A stretch of DNA of 64,000 bases from the NCBI GenBank assembly GCA_012295275.1, contig CM022670.1:23768255-23832254 (forward strand), in the 5' to 3' direction. Positions 63,301-64,000 of the stretch are shown here, piece after piece; positions within the stretch are counted from its first letter, which is position 1; every line of letters begins with the position of its first letter. The DNA is from Chrysomallon squamiferum (lineage: Eukaryota > Mollusca > Gastropoda > Neomphalida > Peltospiridae). The notes beneath the pieces are model-generated. The model was not told where the DNA came from, did not search any database, and saw only the letters and a program-made list of their open reading frames with translations. The translations under genes and the position numbers were made by a program.

Positions 63301-63600
63301 TGTTAAAATATTATACATATGTAATTAAATACACACTGTTACAAAAACATCATATAAAATACATTCATTTAAAAAAAATGTAAAAACAATTGTTGTTTTT
63401 ATTACTGCTTTACCTTGACATAATAAAAAGTATAAATACATTTTCAGCTTGTGTCAGGAAGAGTTAGTACTTCAAATGAAGCTATTTCTTGAAACATTTT
63501 TATTTTATTGCAGAGCTATGTACATGATACCAGTAAAGAGCTGAACAAACTGTCAAAGAAAAAAGGTGAAGGTGAGGCTGCTGAACCTGCTCACTTATAA
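36224..63600 (+). CDS. SLC44A1: Choline transporter-like protein 1 (SLC44A1/CTL1-like), 16 coding exons
   Basis: Members of this family are plasma-membrane and mitochondrial multi-pass carriers that move choline (and reportedly ethanolamine) for phospholipid synthesis. Coding exons are 36224-36250, 42895-42996, 44040-44188, 47036-47251, 47930-48096, 49806-49895, 55912-56057, 56335-56521, 58797-58965, 60821-60961, 61261-61376, 61752-61789, 62206-62334, 62621-62713, 63063-63158 and 63514-63600. They sum to 1953 nt (650 residues plus stop), close to about 657 for human CTL1. Visible features are a cysteine-rich N-terminus, RGCTDC before TM1 (about 31-52), the CTL1-type GYDSFGNTC (62-70), a cysteine-containing outer loop (53-205) with sequons N81 and N193, clustered TM helices from 209 onward, the motif FCTSAKK (510-516) and [10 protein letters not shown] (581-590). 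GYDSFGN and the CTSAK region favour CTL1 over CTL2-5. An in-frame TAG at 36194-36196 fixes the start. Joins were made by eye from splice sites, phase and family similarity, without transcript data. Confidence 0.93.
36251..42894 (+). other. Intron 1 of the SLC44A1-like gene (6.6 kb)
   Basis: GT-AG intron in phase 0. It holds AAT/AAC trinucleotides (36545-36582), long poly-A and poly-T runs (38355-38378, 39671-39699, 40526-40552), the GT25 run and a more complex patch at 36,620-37,170. Confidence 0.85.
41719..41769. repeat. (GT)25 microsatellite in intron 1
   Basis: Uninterrupted GT run in intron 1. Confidence 0.95.
42895..42996 (+). CDS. SLC44A1: SLC44A1-like coding exon 2
   Basis: The acceptor is TTTTCTAG and the donor ATG|GTATGT. 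The exon is phase 0 to phase 0 and encodes residues 10-43. It holds the acidic cytoplasmic stretch, the conserved RGCTDC entry motif and the first half of TM1, ending in FWAGM, which is strongly conserved in CTL1 proteins. Confidence 0.94.
43180..43230. repeat. (ATT)n microsatellite in intron 2
   Basis: About 17 trinucleotides with a short GTT interruption. Confidence 0.95.
43836..43869. repeat. (CA)n microsatellite in intron 2
   Basis: About 17 CA units, followed by an AATA run. Confidence 0.95.
44040..44188 (+). CDS. SLC44A1: SLC44A1-like coding exon 3
   Basis: The acceptor is GTATTTCAG and the donor TC|GTGAGT. It encodes residues 44-92 plus two bases of codon 93. It completes TM1 and begins the large extracellular loop, with GYDSFGNTC (62-70), the clearest CTL1 signature here, and a potential N-glycosylation site at N81 (NIS). 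Confidence 0.95.
44189..47035 (+). other. Intron 3 (2.8 kb)
   Basis: GT-AG, phase 2. Carries the pogo/Tigger-like remnant and T-rich sequence. Confidence 0.9.
45292..45770 (+). mobile_element. pogo/Tigger-like DNA transposon remnant in intron 3
   Basis: The two ends form imperfect terminal inverted repeats sharing CTCNATTTCACRGA (left 45305-45318 region, right read as complement from 45770), each flanked by TA, the target expected for the Tc1/mariner-pogo superfamily. Inside, 45521-45580 encodes [21 protein letters not shown], which resembles the CENP-B/Tigger N-terminal helix-turn-helix. There is no DDE domain; at about 480 bp it is a deleted copy. The G run at 45580-45590 follows the coding fragment. 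Confidence 0.6.
47036..47251 (+). CDS. SLC44A1: SLC44A1-like coding exon 4
   Basis: The acceptor is TTTTTCAG and the donor AG|GTAACT. It encodes residues 93-164, all in the extracellular loop. Cysteines 110, 114, 137 and 157 match the cysteine pattern of the CTL1 loop and probably form disulfides. The segment YVFFMDI aligns with the YVFFLD stretch of vertebrate CTL1. Confidence 0.94.
47252..47929 (+). other. Intron 4 (0.7 kb)
   Basis: GT-AG, phase 2. Nothing recognised inside. Confidence 0.9.
47930..48096 (+). CDS. SLC44A1: SLC44A1-like coding exon 5
   Basis: The acceptor is GTTTTCAG and the donor TGG|GTAAGT. It encodes residues 165-220 and ends one base into codon 221. It contains the loop cysteine C172 in NRCVP, a sequon at N193 (NES) and the amphipathic lead-in and first half of TM2 (from W209). 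Confidence 0.92.
48097..49805 (+). other. Intron 5 (1.7 kb)
   Basis: GT-AG, phase 1. The last 360 bases (49,440-49,800) are more complex and repeat-free and could be regulatory. Confidence 0.9.
49806..49895 (+). CDS. SLC44A1: SLC44A1-like coding exon 6
   Basis: The acceptor is GCCTTTCAG and the donor ATAG|GTAAGT. It encodes residues 221-250: the rest of TM2, the short RFLAS turn and most of TM3. Base composition is visibly less AT-rich than in the surrounding introns. Confidence 0.93.
53824..54346. mobile_element. hAT-like non-autonomous element (MITE) in intron 6
   Basis: The left end begins CAGTGGTTGCC and the right end reads CTGGGATTGCC on the complement, 8 of 11 matching. It is flanked by CTTTAAAG (53816-53823) and CTTTAAAC (54347-54354), a near-perfect 8-bp target duplication as expected for hAT transposition. 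There is no coding capacity; the length is 523 bp. The CAGTGGTT start is typical of hAT ends. Confidence 0.55.
54690..55370 (+). pseudogene. Tc1-like transposase fossil in intron 6
   Basis: The order of motifs follows a Tc1 transposase: [19 protein letters not shown] (DE at 54848-54853), [36 protein letters not shown] (to about 55161) and a C-terminal [15 protein letters not shown] block (from about 55262). The second aspartate in QQDN has become valine and the third acidic residue is also lost. Frameshifts and stops are present, so it cannot be active. Confidence 0.75.
55912..56057 (+). CDS. SLC44A1: SLC44A1-like coding exon 7
   Basis: The acceptor is TTTTTTTCAG and the donor ACG|GTATGT. 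It encodes residues 251-299: the end of TM3 with the conserved double tryptophan (LWWTYA), a charged lysine/glutamate-rich loop and the first part of TM4. It follows a 6.0-kb intron. Confidence 0.92.
56335..56521 (+). CDS. SLC44A1: SLC44A1-like coding exon 8
   Basis: The acceptor is TTTCATTTCAG and the donor CAG|GTAAGT. It encodes residues 300-361. It holds the end of TM4, the strongly conserved cytoplasmic MRKR (309-312) and ALFHEAG (318-324) motifs, and TM5 with QPVWTFF (336-342). Confidence 0.95.
56522..58796 (+). other. Intron 8 (2.3 kb)
   Basis: GT-AG, phase 1. Contains a Tc1-like fossil and a long T/TTTA tract (58,219-58,326). Confidence 0.9.
56850..57140 (+). pseudogene. Tc1-like transposase fossil (C-terminal half) in intron 8
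   Basis: One frame from about 56908 to 57120 reads [18 protein letters not shown], then ILPWP, a TGA at 57022-57024, then EPLWDVMDG and HPSVKQQ. These match FQQDNxPxHTA, WP and ENLWDVM of Tc1 transposases. The spacing from the second D (56932) to the E (57028) is 31 residues rather than the family's 34, which suggests a small deletion. Confidence 0.72.
58797..58965 (+). CDS. SLC44A1: SLC44A1-like coding exon 9
   Basis: The acceptor is TATTCCAG and the donor AAG|GTTTGT. It encodes residues 362-417 plus two bases. It carries the conserved WWYHLIGL (385-392), SEFIIACQQ (396-404) and WYFTR (414-418) blocks, the best-conserved core of the choline transporter-like domain. Confidence 0.95.
58966..60820 (+). 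other. Intron 9 (1.9 kb)
   Basis: GT-AG, phase 2. AT25 and GT (60362-60384) microsatellites, otherwise T-rich simple sequence. Confidence 0.9.
59339..59389. repeat. (AT)25 microsatellite in intron 9
   Basis: Perfect AT alternation, self-complementary and able to extrude as a cruciform. Confidence 0.95.
60821..60961 (+). CDS. SLC44A1: SLC44A1-like coding exon 10
   Basis: The acceptor is TATATTTCAG and the donor AA|GTGAGT. It encodes residues 418-464 plus two bases. It contains YHLGS (436-440), the following small-residue helix and the KLPRWIL motif, which matches the KIPRMIL motif of vertebrate CTL1. Confidence 0.94.
61261..61376 (+). CDS. SLC44A1: SLC44A1-like coding exon 11 (cysteine-rich)
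   Basis: The acceptor is TTTTCTGCAG and the donor TAG|GTAAGT. It encodes residues 465-503. Eight cysteines fall between 473 and 491, spaced as in the CARC...CCLWCLEKC segment of vertebrate CTL1, followed by YLNANAYT (494-501). The cluster is a family feature; its role is not settled by sequence. Confidence 0.95.
61377..61751 (+). other. Intron 11 (0.4 kb)
   Basis: GT-AG, phase 1. A CA run at 61530-61558. The segment from 61393 (TACAGTGAAACCCTTGAA) resembles the end of a pogo-type element but has no visible partner. Confidence 0.85.
61752..61789 (+). CDS. SLC44A1: SLC44A1-like coding exon 12 (38 nt)
   Basis: This very short exon has the acceptor TTGTTTCAG and the donor AAG|GTAGGT. It encodes residues 504-516, ending in NFCTSAKK, one of the most conserved CTL motifs. 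It is too short to be found by ORF length and was placed by motif and phase. Confidence 0.94.
61790..62205 (+). other. Intron 12 (0.4 kb)
   Basis: GT-AG, phase 0, T-rich. Nothing else seen. Confidence 0.9.
62206..62334 (+). CDS. SLC44A1: SLC44A1-like coding exon 13, GC donor
   Basis: The acceptor is CTATTCTAG. It encodes residues 517-559, with [10 protein letters not shown] (523-532) and the GDFILFLGK helix. The only donor that keeps phase 0 with the next exon is AAG|GCAGGT, a GC rather than GT donor. The nearby GT at 62339 would give phase 1 and a stop codon soon after the join. Confidence 0.92.
62335..62620 (+). other. Intron 13 (0.3 kb), GC-AG type
   Basis: Begins GCAGGT and ends TTTTCAG, phase 0. 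The GC donor is forced by phase and by gap-free alignment of the flanking residues to vertebrate CTL1. Confidence 0.88.
62621..62713 (+). CDS. SLC44A1: SLC44A1-like coding exon 14
   Basis: The acceptor is ATATTTTCAG and the donor GAA|GTAAGT. It encodes residues 560-590, the last transmembrane helix. [17 protein letters not shown] aligns without gaps to the vertebrate VCLFAFLVAHCFLSIYE block. Confidence 0.95.
62714..63513 (+). other. Introns 14 and 15 (about 0.35 kb each), with exon 15 between
   Basis: Both are GT-AG and phase 0. No repeats or other features recognised in either. Confidence 0.9.
63063..63158 (+). CDS. SLC44A1: SLC44A1-like coding exon 15
   Basis: The acceptor is CTACTTGCAG and the donor CGG|GTAATT. 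It encodes residues 591-622, the start of the cytoplasmic tail with MVIDALFLC and the conserved NDGSPER motif (609-615). Confidence 0.95.
63514..63600 (+). CDS. SLC44A1: SLC44A1-like coding exon 16, C-terminus and stop
   Basis: The acceptor is TTATTGCAG. It encodes residues 623-650 and the TAA stop. The tail is lysine-rich, then Glu/Ala-rich ([14 protein letters not shown]). Two donor-like sites inside the exon (63566 and 63572) could allow a different C-terminus. Confidence 0.88.
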   Translation, partial: SYVHDTSKELNKLSKKKGEGEAAEPAHL

Positions 63601-64000
63601 ATAATTCTGGAGTGATAACTGATTAGGGATAATCCATCTGCTGGATAAGGAACAAATTCAAGAAGAAAAAAAAAAAAAAGAAATGAAAAGAAAGACAATA
63701 TCAGGAACAATAACAAAATTTGAAACATATACTGACTAAGTGACAAACTTTCTTTGTTTTTTTTTAACAAATGGTCTTCTCTTTAGATGCAGTTTTTGTT
63801 AATTTTGATCATGAAAGGTGATGAAGTTTATTTTTTTATTTTTTATTTTTTTTTGAATCTGCAGTTATGAATTTCAGCTGAATGATAGGTGATGCAAACT
63901 GAATTGTAAAATGGACTGAAAAATAGGAAATTTTCTTTTATTTATACTTTAGTTTATTCAATATATTATTGAATTCATGGAGATTTGTTTATTGTAATCT
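63601..64000 (+). other. 3' UTR of the SLC44A1-like gene (partial)
   Basis: AT-rich sequence follows the TAA with several A and T runs. I see no AATAAA in these 400 bases, so the cleavage site is probably beyond the window edge, unless a downstream exon replaces this end. Confidence 0.6.

Noticed and set aside
1-64000. CRISPR arrays, operons, riboswitches and other bacterial features
   Set aside because: The window is clearly eukaryotic with spliced genes; the repeats seen are microsatellites and transposon remnants without CRISPR spacing.

Overview
This is a eukaryotic, animal nuclear window. It is AT-rich, full of microsatellites (CA/TG, AT, ATT, TTTA, long poly-A and poly-T) and decayed DNA transposons, and carries one protein gene split by GT-AG introns of 0.3 to 6.6 kb. 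The long (CA/TG)n tracts with CGCA variants, the Tc1-like fossils and the invertebrate-looking protein fit a lophotrochozoan, perhaps a mollusc or cephalopod, but that placement is inference.

Right half (36,180-64,000): one plus-strand gene. I could join sixteen coding exons with consistent reading phase from an ATG at 36,224 to a TAA at 63,598-63,600, giving a 650-residue choline transporter-like protein of the SLC44A1/CTL1 type. The first coding exon begins at a splice acceptor, so at least one non-coding exon and the promoter lie upstream, possibly outside the window. Intron 13 uses a GC donor. The 3' UTR runs past the right edge.

Left half (1-36,179): no gene that I can support. It holds AT-rich simple sequence, several local duplications, an imperfect inverted repeat, two Tc1/mariner-type transposase fossils and several more complex, less AT-rich islands that may be conserved regulatory DNA.

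Gene introns: they carry two more Tc1-like fossils, a pogo/Tigger-like element with terminal inverted repeats, a hAT-like non-autonomous element with an 8-bp target duplication, and more complex islands in introns 1, 5 and 6. A 92-nt near-palindrome sits 88 bases before the first coding exon.

I found no operon, CRISPR array, tRNA or rRNA, and no clear undescribed system. The best leads for a second look are the hairpin at 36,001-36,092, the 128-bp direct repeats flanking a more complex segment at 10.2-11.2 kb, and the complex islands at 16.8-17.3 and 19.8-20.4 kb.
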